NCBI RefSeq assembly: GCF_000412695.1
Contig: NC_021499.1
Location: 6,014,001-6,078,000 of the forward strand
Length of the DNA stretch: 64,000 nucleotides
DNA from: Pseudomonas resinovorans NBRC 106553
Lineage (GTDB): Bacteria > Pseudomonadota > Gammaproteobacteria > Pseudomonadales > Pseudomonadaceae
Direction: 5' to 3'
In this document: positions 1 through 9,076 of the stretch, one piece after another
Layout of the letters: the number at the start of each line of letters is the position of its first letter
How positions within the stretch are numbered: position 1 is the first letter of the stretch
Translations under genes and position numbers: made by a program
The notes under the pieces: model-generated
What the model was told of the DNA's origin: nothing
The model's input: the letters and a program-made list of their open reading frames with translations, nothing else
The model's database searches: none

Positions 1-760
1 AGGTGACGACATAGCCACCATTGGCCAGTGGCGCTATGGCGGGTTCGTCCTGACTGTCGAGCACGTCGGTGTTGATGCGGGTTTCCGCGCCCGCCTTCGC
101 GCCGCTGGCGTTGAAGCGCTGCGCGAAGATGCCGTAGGTGTCACCGCTTCCAGCCCCTTCCCACACCACCAGGTAGCCACCATCGGCAAGACCCGAGATG
201 GTGGGGTAGTCCTGGGGACCGGCAGTGGTCGTGTTGACCACGACCTCAGCGCCGACCTTCACGCCATTGGCATCGTAGCGCTGCAGGCAGCTGGTGCCGA
301 GACTGCCGTCCTGGCCATCCGATGCCCAGGCAACCACGAAGCCGCCGTCGGTCAATCCAGTGATTTCGGGGTTGTACTGCCAGTTCGACGTCGTGGTGTT
401 GACCCGGGTCTCGACCCCCAGCTTGGCGCCGCTGGCGTCATAGCGCTGCATGAAGATTTCAGCGTCGACGCCGCCGGCGGCCTCGGTGATCCAGGTCACC
501 ACATAGCCGCCGTTGAGCAGGGCCACTATGGAGGGGTTGTTCTGCACGCCGGTCACGACGGTATTGACGCGGGTCTCCAGGCCTATCGCGACACCCTTGG
601 CGTCATAGCGCTGGGTGAAGATTCCGTCGGTGTCGCCAGCCCCCGCCCCCTTCCACACCACCACATAGCCGCCGTCGGTGAGCGCCACGACATCCGCTTC
701 GTTCTGGTTGCCCGTGGTGGTGGTGTTTACGACGGTTTCCCCATAAACAAAGGTGGCCAT
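1..760 (-). CDS. Repeat-rich surface/secreted-type protein, N-terminal part (runs off the left edge)
   Basis: Reading leftward from an ATG at 760, the frame stays open to the window edge, giving about 253 residues. It contains four and a half tandem repeats of 54-55 residues. Each has the pattern VNT-x(4)-Q-x(2)-P-x-I-x(2)-L-x-DGG-[YF]-VV-x-W, followed by an acidic glycine stretch, then [IF]-x-QR-[YF]-[DN]-A-x-G-x(2)-G-x-E. Such repeats are common at the start of very large, calcium-binding RTX-type adhesins of proteobacteria, so that is the likeliest identity; the rest of the protein is not visible. No signal peptide follows the start, which fits type I secretion. A GGAG lies 6 nt before the 760 start; an in-frame ATG at 772 has weaker support. 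No function can be assigned. Confidence 0.72.
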   Translation of the reverse strand, partial: MATFVYGETVVNTTTTGNQNEADVVALTDGGYVVVWKGAGAGDTDGIFTQRYDAKGVAIGLETRVNTVVTGVQNNPSIVALLNGGYVVTWITEAAGGVDAEIFMQRYDASGAKLGVETRVNTTTSNWQYNPEITGLTDGGFVVAWASDGQDGSLGTSCLQRYDANGVKVGAEVVVNTTTAGPQDYPTISGLADGGYLVVWEGAGSGDTYGIFAQRFNASGAKAGAETRINTDVLDSQDEPAIAPLANGGYVVT

Positions 761-945
761 GGCTAGCTCCATCTGCGGATTGACGAAATGGACCGGGCGG
801 GGTCCAGAGCATCTGGAGACTAGATGGCAGGCATCACTTTGCTAGCACGGGGGGCGGGTTACATGGACGAGCGGGCCAGAACGCTGATGCGTTGCATTCA
901 GCGCACACGGCGCCCCTCCTCGAAAGGATTGGCGCCGGTAAAACG

Positions 946-2190
946 TCAGCCGATCTGCTGGCTGCGCGCCTCGTCCACCTCGCCGCTGGCCATGCAGGCG
1001 GCCGCGGTGAAAAGCACGTCGGTGGAGGAGTTCAGCGCGGTCTCGGCTGCGTCCTGGAGGATGCCGATGATGAAGCCCACGGCCACCACCTGCATCGCCA
1101 CTTCGCTGGGAATGCCGAACAGGCTGCAGGCCAGCGGGATCAGCAGCAGCGAACCACCGGCCACGCCGGAGGCGCCGCAGGCGCAGATCGAGGCCACCAC
1201 GCTGAGGAGGATGGCGGTGGGGATGTCGACGGCGATGCCCAGGGTATTCACCGCCGCCAGGGTCAGCACGGTGATGGTGATCGCCGCGCCGGCCATGTTG
1301 ATGGTGGCGCCCAGGGGAATCGACACCGAGTAGGTGTCCTCGTGCAGGCCGAGTTTTTCGGCGAGCTGCAGGTTGACCGGGATGTTGGCCGCCGAGCTGC
1401 GGGTGAAGAAGGCGGTGATGCCGCTCTCGCGCAGGCACAGCAGCACCAGCGGGTACGGGTTGCGGCGGATCTTCCAGAACACGATCAGCGGGTTGACCAC
1501 CAGGGCCACGAACAGCATGCAACCCAGCAGTACCACCAGCAATTGGGCGTAGTCGGCCAGCACGCCGACGCCGTTTTCCGCCAGGGTCGAGGTCACCAGG
1601 CCGAAGATGCCCAGCGGGGCGAAGCTGATCACCACGCGAACGATCAGCGACACGCCATGGGACAGGTCGGCGAACACGTTGCGGGTGGTTTCGCTGCCCT
1701 GGCGAATGGCGATGCCCAGGCCCACGGCCCAGACCAGGATACCGATGAAGTTGGCCTCCATCAGTGCGGTCACCGGGTTGGTCACGGCGCTGGACAGCAG
1801 GCTGAGCAGCACTTCGGAGATGTTGCCGGGCGGTGCCAGGTCGGCGGCGCCGGTGGCCAGGGTGAGCGTGGACGGGAACAGGCTGGAGGCCAGCACGGCC
1901 ACCACTGCGGCGGAGAAGGTGCCGATCAGGTAGAGCAGCAGGATCGGACGGATATGGGTGCGTTCGCCCGGTTTGTGGTTGGCGATGGCCGCCGTCACCA
2001 GGATGAACACCAGCACCGGCGCCACGGCTTTCAGGGCCGTCACGAAGAGCTTGCCGAGCAGGCCGACGGCGCTGGCGGACTCGGGAGAGACCAGGGCGAG
2101 GACGATGCCGGCGAGCAGGCCGATGATGATCCGGGTCACCAGGCTGGTGCGTTTCAAGCGTTGCAGGATGGAGCCGTTTGCATGGGTCAT
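946..2190 (-). CDS. sstT: Serine/threonine:sodium symporter SstT (DAACS family)
   Basis: Predicted inner-membrane sodium-coupled importer of L-serine and L-threonine, 414 residues, the usual family length. Hydrophobic segments occur throughout. The serine-rich loop [12 protein letters not shown] and the following [11 protein letters not shown] motif are the re-entrant hairpin and NMxG cation/substrate site of the dicarboxylate/amino acid:cation symporter family; the NMAG form is typical of SstT rather than of the glutamate transporters, which have NMDGT. I start at ATG 2190 (MTHANG), aligned with family members. The open frame continues upstream another 30 codons without similarity. The SD is weak. 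The gene stands alone between the repeat protein and the thioesterase cluster. Confidence 0.9.
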   Translation of the reverse strand: MTHANGSILQRLKRTSLVTRIIIGLLAGIVLALVSPESASAVGLLGKLFVTALKAVAPVLVFILVTAAIANHKPGERTHIRPILLLYLIGTFSAAVVAVLASSLFPSTLTLATGAADLAPPGNISEVLLSLLSSAVTNPVTALMEANFIGILVWAVGLGIAIRQGSETTRNVFADLSHGVSLIVRVVISFAPLGIFGLVTSTLAENGVGVLADYAQLLVVLLGCMLFVALVVNPLIVFWKIRRNPYPLVLLCLRESGITAFFTRSSAANIPVNLQLAEKLGLHEDTYSVSIPLGATINMAGAAITITVLTLAAVNTLGIAVDIPTAILLSVVASICACGASGVAGGSLLLIPLACSLFGIPSEVAMQVVAVGFIIGILQDAAETALNSSTDVLFTAAACMASGEVDEARSQQIG

Positions 2191-2410
2191 GGCGTGTACC
2201 GCTGAACGTCGGGCCGCACACGCCGGCCCGGAATGGACATTGAACGCCGAAGTCGCCCCGCCTTCACTGCCACAGATCAAGCGGAAAAAGAAAAGGCCGC
2301 GCCGCGTGGTGTGTCACCGCGCAGCGGTCGGGGCGTTTCGAGTTTGGCGCGCATTGTGCGGATTCACGCCAGCGATGGGTAGAGCGGACGGACGGTCGGG
2401 CCAGTGGATG

Positions 2411-2472
2411 TCGCAAATCTGTCCATTTGCGAGCGGATGGCCTGTGGGGGCGAACTCATTCGCCCCCACAGG
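2411..2472. repeat. Two adjacent inverted repeats, including a REP-like element (family A)
   Basis: TCGCAAAT and ATTTGCGA pair across six bases at 2411-2432. A second perfect inverted repeat follows at 2441-2472: CCTGTGGGGGCGAA, four bases, then its complement. The second belongs to a family also present at 16051, 27001 and 31917. It lies just beyond the stop of the minus-strand thioesterase gene, so it could fold in the 3' end of that transcript; there is no U-tract. Confidence 0.8.
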
Positions 2473-2476
2473 AAAG

Positions 2477-2914
2477 TCAACCGGCCACCACCAGCTCCGC
2501 CAGCGCGGCGCGCAGGGCCTCGGGAATCGGCACCGGGCGATTGCTCTCGCGGTCGACGAAGACGTGGACGAAGCGCCCGGCGGCGCAGGCCTCGTCCTCG
2601 CCCTGCTTGAAGATCGCCAATTCGTACTGCACCGAGCTGTTGCCCAGCTTGCCCACCCGCAGTCCCACTTCGATACGGTCGGGGAAGGCGATGGAGGCGA
2701 AATAGTCGCAGGAAGAGCTCACCACGAAGCCCACCACGCCGCCCTCGTGGATATCCAGGCCGCCGCGTTCGATCAGGTAGGCATTCACCGCACTGTCGAA
2801 GTAGCCGTAATAGACCACGTTGTTCACATGGCCGTAGATGTCGTTGTCGTGCCAGCGGGTGGTGATGGGCTGGAAGTGGCGGTAGTCGCTGCGCAGGTGC
2901 TCGGGTTGGCTCAT
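2477..2914 (-). CDS. YbgC/4-hydroxybenzoyl-CoA-type hotdog acyl-CoA thioesterase
   Basis: A 145-residue single hotdog-fold thioesterase, predicted to hydrolyse an acyl-CoA in the cytoplasm. The N-terminal motif TRWHDNDIYGHVNN (about residues 18-31) carries the catalytic aspartate and the GHVNN signature of the 4HBT/YbgC family. Length is normal. An AAGGA lies 5 nt before the ATG. It is the last gene of a four-gene minus-strand run (hydroxyacyl-CoA dehydrogenase, acyl-CoA dehydrogenase, alcohol dehydrogenase, thioesterase), so its substrate is probably an intermediate of that pathway (inference). The exact acyl chain cannot be read from the sequence. Confidence 0.82.
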   Translation of the reverse strand: MSQPEHLRSDYRHFQPITTRWHDNDIYGHVNNVVYYGYFDSAVNAYLIERGGLDIHEGGVVGFVVSSSCDYFASIAFPDRIEVGLRVGKLGNSSVQYELAIFKQGEDEACAAGRFVHVFVDRESNRPVPIPEALRAALAELVVAG

Positions 2915-2940
2915 GGGATTCCTTGCCTGGGTCGGGGTCG

Positions 2941-4104
2941 TCAGTAGGCGGCCTGGTAGATGGCCAGGGCCTGGTCCCGGCTGACGTCGCGAGGATTATT
3001 CACCAGCAGGCGTTGCTGCAACATGGCGTCGTCGGCCAGGCGCGGCAACATCGCCTCGGGCACCCCGGCATCGCGCAGGCGGGTGGGCAGGCCGCTGCGC
3101 TGGCTGAAGGCAGCCAGCTCGGCGATCAGTTGTTCGCTGAGGCTGGCCGCGCTGCCAGCCTTGAGCCGAGCCCCCAGCACCAGCGGTGCCAGCTCCGCGT
3201 AGAGCGGCGCCGCCACCTCGGCGTTGAACGCCAGCACCTGGGGCAACACCAGGGCGTTGGACAGGCCGTGGGGGATGTGGAAGTGGCCACCCAGGGGGTA
3301 GGCCAGAGCGTGCACCGCCGCCACCGGGGCGTTGGCGAAAGCCTGACCGGCCAGGCAGGCGCCCAGCAGCATGGCCTGGCGCGCGTCGCGGTCGTGGCCG
3401 TTCTGCACCACGGCGTCGAGGTTGCCGGCCAGCAGACGCAGGGCCTCGCGGGCCAGCAGGTCGGACAGCGGATTCTTCTTCAGTCGACTGGTATAGGCCT
3501 CGATGGCATGGACCATGGCGTCGATGCCGGTGGCGGCGGTGACGGCCGCCGGCAGGCCGAGGGTGAGGTCGGCGTCCAGCAGCGCCAGGTCCGGCAGCAG
3601 CACGGGCGAGACCACGCCCATCTTGGTGGTTTCACCGGTGGTGACGATGGCGATGGGCGTCACCTCGGAACCGGTACCGGCGGTGGTCGGCACCTGCAGA
3701 AGAGGCAGGCGGCGGCCACGGGCGTTGCCCACGCCAAAGATATCCACAAGCCCCTGGTGGCAGTCGGGGTGCGCCAGCAACGCCACCAGCTTGGCCACGT
3801 CCATGGAGCTGCCGCCGCCGAAGCCCACCACCAGTTCGGCGCCCAGGGTCTTCGCCAGCTGCACCGCTTCCAGCACCACGGACTCGGGTGGATCGGCCTG
3901 GACCTGGTCATAGACCGCCACCGTGAGACCGGTGGCGGCGAAGCCGGCAAGGACGTCATCCAGCAAGCCGAGCCGGGTGATGCCCGGATCGGTGACCAGC
4001 AACACGCGCCGGGCGCCACGCTCATGGCAAAGCTCGGCCAGACGCAAGGCCGAGCCGGATTCGCAGAGGATCTGCGCGGTGGTGGCAAAGCTGAAGGGCT
4101 GCAT
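2941..4104 (-). CDS. Iron-containing alcohol dehydrogenase
   Basis: A 387-residue group III (iron-dependent) alcohol dehydrogenase, cytoplasmic, NAD(P)-dependent. The nucleotide-binding GGGSSMD motif is near residue 97. PTTAGTGSEVT follows. GIDAMVHAIEAY supplies an Asp/His metal pair, and HALAYPLGGHFHIPHG supplies the two further metal histidines. I start at ATG 4104, with GGAGG 8 nt upstream; an in-frame TTG just before it is less likely. It lies 26 bp upstream of the thioesterase start and 43 bp after the acyl-CoA dehydrogenase stop, so all probably share one transcript. In this context it may oxidise a hydroxyacid or alcohol feeding the acyl-CoA steps (inference). Confidence 0.88.
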   Translation of the reverse strand: MQPFSFATTAQILCESGSALRLAELCHERGARRVLLVTDPGITRLGLLDDVLAGFAATGLTVAVYDQVQADPPESVVLEAVQLAKTLGAELVVGFGGGSSMDVAKLVALLAHPDCHQGLVDIFGVGNARGRRLPLLQVPTTAGTGSEVTPIAIVTTGETTKMGVVSPVLLPDLALLDADLTLGLPAAVTAATGIDAMVHAIEAYTSRLKKNPLSDLLAREALRLLAGNLDAVVQNGHDRDARQAMLLGACLAGQAFANAPVAAVHALAYPLGGHFHIPHGLSNALVLPQVLAFNAEVAAPLYAELAPLVLGARLKAGSAASLSEQLIAELAAFSQRSGLPTRLRDAGVPEAMLPRLADDAMLQQRLLVNNPRDVSRDQALAIYQAAY

Positions 4105-4147
4105 CAAAGCGTCCTCCGTTGTTGTCGTGGCGATCCGGCGTACCGGG

Positions 4148-5938
4148 TCAGAAGGCGAAATGCGCCTCGGGCAAGGCCATCAGGCAGTCCGCGCCGCCCA
4201 GCAGGGCTTCGCGGTGGCCGCTGGCCCTGGGCAGTATCCGGCGCAGGTAAAAGCGCGCGCTGTGCAGTTTGGCCTGGTGGAAATCCACCTCCTCGCTGCC
4301 CGCCTCCAGGGCGTCCTGCGACCGCGCGGCCGCCTGCAGCCACAAGCCCGCCAATAGGACATAGGCCGAGTACTGCAGGAAGTCCACCGAGGCCGCACCG
4401 ATTTCCTCGGGGTTGTCCCGTACCCGGTCCAGCAGGGTGGCGGTCAGCGTGCGCCATTCCTGCAGCCGCGCCAGCACCGCGCCGGCCAGCTCGGCCAGTT
4501 CGGCGCGCCCCGCCTGGGCGTCGGCCAGGGCGGCGAACTCGTCCTGTAGCGCGGCCAACTCGGCGCCGCCATCGCCCATCAGCTTGCGGCGGATCAGGTC
4601 CAGCGCCTGGATGCCGTTGGTGCCTTCGTAGATCTGGGTGATGCGGCTGTCGCGCATCAGTTGCTCCATGCCCCATTCGCGGATGTAGCCGTGGCCACCG
4701 AAGACCTGCACCCCGAGGCTGGCGACTTCCTGGCCCATGTCGGTGAGGAAGGCTTTGACCAGCGGGATCAGCAGCGCCGCGCGGCGGCCAGCGGCCTTGC
4801 GCTGGGCTGCGTCCGGGTGGCCGTGCTCCAGGTCGAGCTGGCGCGCGCAGTACACCGCCAGCATGCGGCTACCCTCCACCAGGGTCTTCTGGGTCAGCAA
4901 CATGCGCCGCACATCCGCGTGATGGATGATCGGGTCGGCCACCTTGTCCGGTGCCGCCGGGCCGCTCAGGGCACGGGATTGCAGACGTTCGCGGGCATAG
5001 GCCAGGGCGCCCTGGAAGGCCGCCTCGCCGATCCCAAGGCCCTGCAGGCCGACCTGGAAACGTGCGTCGTTCATCATGGTGAACATGCAGGCCAGGCCCT
5101 GGTTGGCTTCGCCTATCAGCCAGCCGCTGGCGCCGTCGAAGTTCATCACGCAGGTGGCCGCACCCTTGATCCCCATCTTGTGCTCGACGGCGCCGCAGGA
5201 CAGGGCGTTTTTCGCACCCGGTGTGCCATCGGCATTGGCGATGAACTTGGGCACCAGCAACAGGCTGATGCCCTTGACCCCGGCCGGGGCGTACGGCAGG
5301 CGGGCCAGCACCAGGTGGACGATGTTCTCGGAGAGGTCCTGCTCGCCGCCGCTGATGAAGATCTTGCTGCCGCTGACCCGGTAGCTGCCGTCGGCCTGGG
5401 GCTCGGCGCGGGTGCGCAGCAGCGCCAGGTCGGTACCGGCCTGGGGTTCGGTGAGGCACATGGTGCCGGCCCATTGGCCGCTCACCAGCTTGTCCAGGTA
5501 GGCCTGCTTGAGCGCTTCGCTGCCGTGCTTGTGCAGCGCCAGCACGGCACCTTCGGTCAGCCCGGAATAGACGCGGAAGGACAGGTTGGCGCCCATCAGC
5601 ATCTCGTGGAAGCTACACGCGACCATCTGCGGGAAGCCCTGGCCGCCGTACTCCAGGGGCCCGGTCATGCTCGCCCAGCCGTTGTCGCAGTACTGCCGGT
5701 AGGCCTCGCGGAAGCCCTGGGGCGTGGTCACGGCGCCATCGAGCAGGGTCACGCCCTGTTCATCGCCCTGGCGGTTGAGCGGTGCGACCACCTCGCCGGC
5801 GTAGCGCGCGCCCTCTTCCAGCACGCCGTCGACCAGCTCGCGGTCCAGGCCGTTGCCGAGCAGCTCGCAGTGGGTGGAGACATCGAAGAGTTCATGCAGG
5901 ACGAAGCGCATGTCGCGCAGGGGTGCCTGGTAAGCCAT
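4148..5938 (-). CDS. Acyl-CoA dehydrogenase, long DmdC-like type
   Basis: A 596-residue flavoprotein expected to introduce the alpha,beta double bond in an acyl-CoA. It starts MAYQAPLRDMRFVLHEL, typical of the long acyl-CoA dehydrogenase subfamily that includes DmdC (methylmercaptopropionyl-CoA dehydrogenase). CLTEPQAGTDL and GSKIFISGGEQD are the flavin/substrate motifs of the middle domain, and QIYEGTNGIQALDL holds the region of the catalytic base. The C-terminal extension (about residues 465-596) is the extra domain of this subfamily. GGAGG lies 6 nt before the ATG. One base separates it from the upstream hydroxyacyl-CoA dehydrogenase stop, indicating translational coupling. The substrate is not determinable; DmdC activity is only one possibility. 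Confidence 0.88.
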   Translation of the reverse strand: MAYQAPLRDMRFVLHELFDVSTHCELLGNGLDRELVDGVLEEGARYAGEVVAPLNRQGDEQGVTLLDGAVTTPQGFREAYRQYCDNGWASMTGPLEYGGQGFPQMVACSFHEMLMGANLSFRVYSGLTEGAVLALHKHGSEALKQAYLDKLVSGQWAGTMCLTEPQAGTDLALLRTRAEPQADGSYRVSGSKIFISGGEQDLSENIVHLVLARLPYAPAGVKGISLLLVPKFIANADGTPGAKNALSCGAVEHKMGIKGAATCVMNFDGASGWLIGEANQGLACMFTMMNDARFQVGLQGLGIGEAAFQGALAYARERLQSRALSGPAAPDKVADPIIHHADVRRMLLTQKTLVEGSRMLAVYCARQLDLEHGHPDAAQRKAAGRRAALLIPLVKAFLTDMGQEVASLGVQVFGGHGYIREWGMEQLMRDSRITQIYEGTNGIQALDLIRRKLMGDGGAELAALQDEFAALADAQAGRAELAELAGAVLARLQEWRTLTATLLDRVRDNPEEIGAASVDFLQYSAYVLLAGLWLQAAARSQDALEAGSEEVDFHQAKLHSARFYLRRILPRASGHREALLGGADCLMALPEAHFAF

Positions 5939-5939
5939 C

Positions 5940-7178
5940 TCAGGCCTCCTGTTGGAAATGGGCGAAGCGTTGGCCGGAGTCGGCCAGACGGTGGATCAGC
6001 GCCGCCGGACGCCAGTGGCTGCCGAAGAGCTCGGCCAGCGCATCCAGGCGCGCGCGGATGGCCGGGAGCCCTTGGCCGTCGGCCCAGGCCATGGGCCCGC
6101 CCTGGTCGACGGGGAAGCCATAGCCATTGAGGTAGACGGTGTCGATATCGGCACTGGAGGCGGCGATGCCTTCTTCGAGGATCTTCGCGCCTTCGTTGAC
6201 CAGGGCCAGCAGGCAGCGCTCGAGGATTTCCTCGGGGCCGACGTCGCGGCGGCGGAAGCCGAGCTGCTCGGAAACCTCCTGCACCAGGGCGTCCACTTCC
6301 GGATCGAGCTCGGCCTGGCGGCTACCTTCGGCGTAGCGGTAATAGCCCATGCGTGCCTTCTGGCCGAAGCGACCGAGCCTACAGAGGCGGTTGTCCACCT
6401 GTACCGCGGGATCGTCCTGGCCTTTGCCGGCCAGCTCGCGGGCGCGCCATTCCAGGTCGATGCCGACTACGTCGTACATGCGGAACGGCCCCATGGCGAA
6501 ACCGAAGCCTTGCAGGGCGGCGTCCACCTGATGCGGGAAGGCGCCTTCGAGCAGCATCATCCGCGCCTCGCGCACGTAGGTATGGAGCATGCGGTTTCCG
6601 ATGAATCCCTTGCAGTTGCCCGCCACCACGCTGACCTTGCCCATGCGCCCGCCCAGTTCCAGGGCGGCATCCAGCACGGCCGGAGCGGTTTTCGCGCCGC
6701 GCACTATCTCCAGCAGTTTCATGATGTGCGCCGGGCTGAAGAAGTGCAGCCCGAGCACCTGTTCGGGGCGGCCGGTGACGGCGGCAATGGCGTCGATATC
6801 CAGTGCCGAGGTGTTGCTGGCGAGGATGGCGGAGGGTTTCAGGCGCGAATCCAGCTCGCGGAAGATCGACTGCTTGAGTTCGAGGTTCTCGTATACCGCT
6901 TCGATCACCAGGTCGACCTCGGCCAGCTCGTCGTAGCCGCCCACCGCCTCGATGCGCGCCACCCGCGCGGCGGCCTCGGCCTCGTCGATGCGACCCTGGC
7001 GCACGTTATGGGCGTAGGTGTCGGCGACCGCCGCCCTGGCCTGCTCCAGCATCTGAGGGTTGTTGTCCAGCCAGCGCACTTCGAGGCCGGCGCTGGCCAG
7101 GCTCATGACGATGCCGCGGCCCATGGTGCCGGCGCCGATCACGGCGGCCCGCTGGATGTTGAAAGCGCTCTGGGTCAT
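5940..7178 (-). CDS. 3-hydroxyacyl-CoA dehydrogenase with two C-terminal helical domains
   Basis: A 412-residue NAD-dependent enzyme oxidising 3-hydroxyacyl-CoA to 3-ketoacyl-CoA. The N-terminal Rossmann motif VIGAGTMGRGI is at about residues 11-21. VIEAVYENLELK, SNTSALDI and GLHFFSPAHIMKLLEI are the usual catalytic-region signatures. GFIGNRM begins the first C-terminal helical domain, and a second one (RCLLALVNEGAKIL, GYGFP, GGPM) ends the protein. It therefore resembles the C-terminal half of FadB without the hydratase half. I start at ATG 7178 with AAGAAGG upstream. It is the first gene of the cluster, divergent from the LysR regulator at 7277. Confidence 0.9.
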   Translation of the reverse strand: MTQSAFNIQRAAVIGAGTMGRGIVMSLASAGLEVRWLDNNPQMLEQARAAVADTYAHNVRQGRIDEAEAAARVARIEAVGGYDELAEVDLVIEAVYENLELKQSIFRELDSRLKPSAILASNTSALDIDAIAAVTGRPEQVLGLHFFSPAHIMKLLEIVRGAKTAPAVLDAALELGGRMGKVSVVAGNCKGFIGNRMLHTYVREARMMLLEGAFPHQVDAALQGFGFAMGPFRMYDVVGIDLEWRARELAGKGQDDPAVQVDNRLCRLGRFGQKARMGYYRYAEGSRQAELDPEVDALVQEVSEQLGFRRRDVGPEEILERCLLALVNEGAKILEEGIAASSADIDTVYLNGYGFPVDQGGPMAWADGQGLPAIRARLDALAELFGSHWRPAALIHRLADSGQRFAHFQQEA

Positions 7179-7276
7179 GCAATGCCTTCTTGTTGTTCTG
7201 GACGAAATCGCCAATCACCTTAAGGAAGCCGGTACTATTTTTGAAATTTAGTCTTGTGATAGATGGCATTCTTCCG

Positions 7277-8176
7277 GTGAATATCTCCAACTTCGACCTC
7301 AACCTCCTGCGGGTACTGGATGCCCTGCTGCGCGAGCGCAACGTGTCCCGCGCGGCCGAGCGCCTGTCCCTCAGCCAGCCGGCTGTGAGCAATGCGCTGA
7401 ACCGCCTGCGCGAGCTGCTCGGCGACCCCCTGCTGGTGCGCGTGGGCCGGGCCATGCAGCCGACCCCTCGGGCCCTGGCGCTGGAAGCGCCGATCCGCGC
7501 GGCGCTCCGGCAGATCGAGCAGAGCCTGGTGATGGGTGAAGGCTTCGACCCGGCGCGCAGCCGCCAGCGCTTCACCATTGCGCTGACCGACTACGTCGAG
7601 CTGATCTGCATGCCGCAACTGCTGCAGCAACTGGCCGAAGAGGCGCCAGGGGTGAAGATAGCCATCCGCCACCTGTCCCCCAGCCTGCCCGCAGCGGCAC
7701 TGGACCAGGGCGAACTGGACCTGGTGCTGGGGCGTTTCGAGAGCATTCCCAAGCGCTTTTCCAGCCGCCGCTGGATGAGCGAGAGCCTGCGCCTGGTGGC
7801 GCGCCGCGACCACCCGCACGTGCAGGAGGCGCCGGACCTGTCCGGATTCCTCAGGCTGCGGCACCTCTGGGTGCACGGCGGCCAGACCAAGGGCATGGTC
7901 GATCAGTGGCTGGGGGAACAGGGGCTGGCGCGGGACATCGTCTACACCACGCCGAACTACCTGCAGGCGGCGCACATAGTCGCCGGCACCGACCTCACGG
8001 TGGTGCTGCCGGCGCGGCTGGCGCAGCACTTCGCCCGCCTGCTGCCGTTGCAGGTGCAGTCCCTGCCCTTCGCCCTCGGGCCCTTCCACCTGGATCTGGT
8101 GAGCGTGGCCCAGCGCGAGGACGACGAGGCACTGCAATGGCTGGTGGAACGGCTGATGGTGATTGGGAGGAGCTGA
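7277..8176 (+). CDS. LysR-family transcriptional regulator of the divergent acyl-CoA cluster
   Basis: A 299-residue LysR activator/repressor. The N-terminal winged helix-turn-helix runs over about residues 5-65 (FDLNLLRVLDALLRERNVSRAAERL, SQPAVSNALNRLRELLGDPL). An effector-binding domain follows from about residue 90. I chose GTG 7277 because the protein then begins NISNFDLNLLRVL, as relatives do; the open frame extends upstream to 7190 without similarity, and a GTG at 7256 is also possible. It diverges from the 3-hydroxyacyl-CoA dehydrogenase across 98 AT-richer bases, the classic LysR target arrangement. It probably responds to an intermediate of that pathway (inference). Confidence 0.88.
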   Translation: MNISNFDLNLLRVLDALLRERNVSRAAERLSLSQPAVSNALNRLRELLGDPLLVRVGRAMQPTPRALALEAPIRAALRQIEQSLVMGEGFDPARSRQRFTIALTDYVELICMPQLLQQLAEEAPGVKIAIRHLSPSLPAAALDQGELDLVLGRFESIPKRFSSRRWMSESLRLVARRDHPHVQEAPDLSGFLRLRHLWVHGGQTKGMVDQWLGEQGLARDIVYTTPNYLQAAHIVAGTDLTVVLPARLAQHFARLLPLQVQSLPFALGPFHLDLVSVAQREDDEALQWLVERLMVIGRS

Positions 8177-8187
8177 AGGGGGGCCTG

Positions 8188-8356
8188 GGTGGACCACGCT
8201 TCATCGGTCCACCATCGAGGTCCGGTTTGGCACCGCTGGTGGATGGAAGAGCGCCATCCACCCTACGGAGCTTCCCGGTTAGTCCGTAGGATGGGTAGAG
8301 CGAAGCGAAACCCATCACCGCCGAGCGATGGGTTTCGCAGGCTCTACCCATCCTAC
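8188..8356. repeat. Cluster of three inverted repeats, including the GTAGGATGGGT element (family B)
   Basis: Three hairpin-forming units stand in a row between the LysR and nitroreductase stops. GGTGGACC/GGTCCACC is at 8188-8213. GGTGGATGG/CCATCCACC is at about 8241-8265. A longer element opening GTAGGATGGGTAGAG and closing with its complement is at 8285-8356. The last is related to 11058-11143. They resemble dispersed REP/MITE-like intergenic repeats and sit at the junction of two convergent genes. Confidence 0.75.
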
Positions 8357-8374
8357 AAAGCGTGCGTCACGGAA

Positions 8375-8977
8375 TCAGAACTGGTCGCGGATCACCGCTT
8401 CGTCGAAGGCCAGCTTGCCGATGCGCGGCTTGGCCTCCACGGCTTGCTTGCCCACGGCGACCATCAGGCCGATGGCGTGGTTTTCCGGCAGGCGGATCAG
8501 GTCGGCCACGGCGTCGAAGTCGAAGCCATCCATGGGGCAGCTGTCCAGGCCTTTGCCACGGGCGGCGAGCATCAGGGTCTGGGCTACCAGGCCGCAGCTG
8601 CGCATCACTTCGTCGCGCTGCACACGGGGCTTGTCACGGTAGTAGTTGTCGATGGCGCCGGCCATGAAGTCCTGCACCGGTTGCGGGGCTTCGGCCCAGA
8701 CGCGGGCGGAATCCTTCTCCCAGGCGTCGAGGCGGGCGCAGACCACCACCAGCATGGCGGCCTCGGTCACCTGGGCCTGGTTCCAGGCCACCTCACGCAG
8801 GCGCTGACGCAGGGCCGGGTCGCTGACTTCCACCAGGCGCACGTGCTGCAGGTTGAAGGCGGTGGGCGCCAGCAGGGCCAGTTGCAGCAGTTCGTCCTTC
8901 TCTTCGCGGCTCATGCGGTGGGCGGTGTCGTAGCCCTTGATGGCGCGGCGGCTGCGGATGGCTTCATCGATATGCAT
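8375..8977 (-). CDS. NAD(P)H-dependent nitroreductase family flavoprotein
   Basis: A 200-residue FMN-dependent oxidoreductase of the nitroreductase/NfnB superfamily. RSRRAIKGYD near the N-terminus is the FMN-phosphate-binding start typical of the fold. LALLAPTAFNLQHVRLVEV and the late segment LMLAARGKGLDSCPMDGF complete the flavin site. GLMVAVGK near the end is also family-typical. AGGAG lies 6 nt before the ATG. It is single, convergent with the LysR gene and followed upstream by recQ. The physiological electron acceptor (quinone, nitroaromatic or other) cannot be inferred. Confidence 0.85.
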   Translation of the reverse strand: MHIDEAIRSRRAIKGYDTAHRMSREEKDELLQLALLAPTAFNLQHVRLVEVSDPALRQRLREVAWNQAQVTEAAMLVVVCARLDAWEKDSARVWAEAPQPVQDFMAGAIDNYYRDKPRVQRDEVMRSCGLVAQTLMLAARGKGLDSCPMDGFDFDAVADLIRLPENHAIGLMVAVGKQAVEAKPRIGKLAFDEAVIRDQF

Positions 8978-9076
8978 GTCTGGCTCCTGGAAAAGGGGAG
9001 GGAAAAAAGTGGCGCCATCCTAAGCAGACGGGGCCCCCTCTTCCAACACTGATTAACGATGTAACCGATCGAATAA

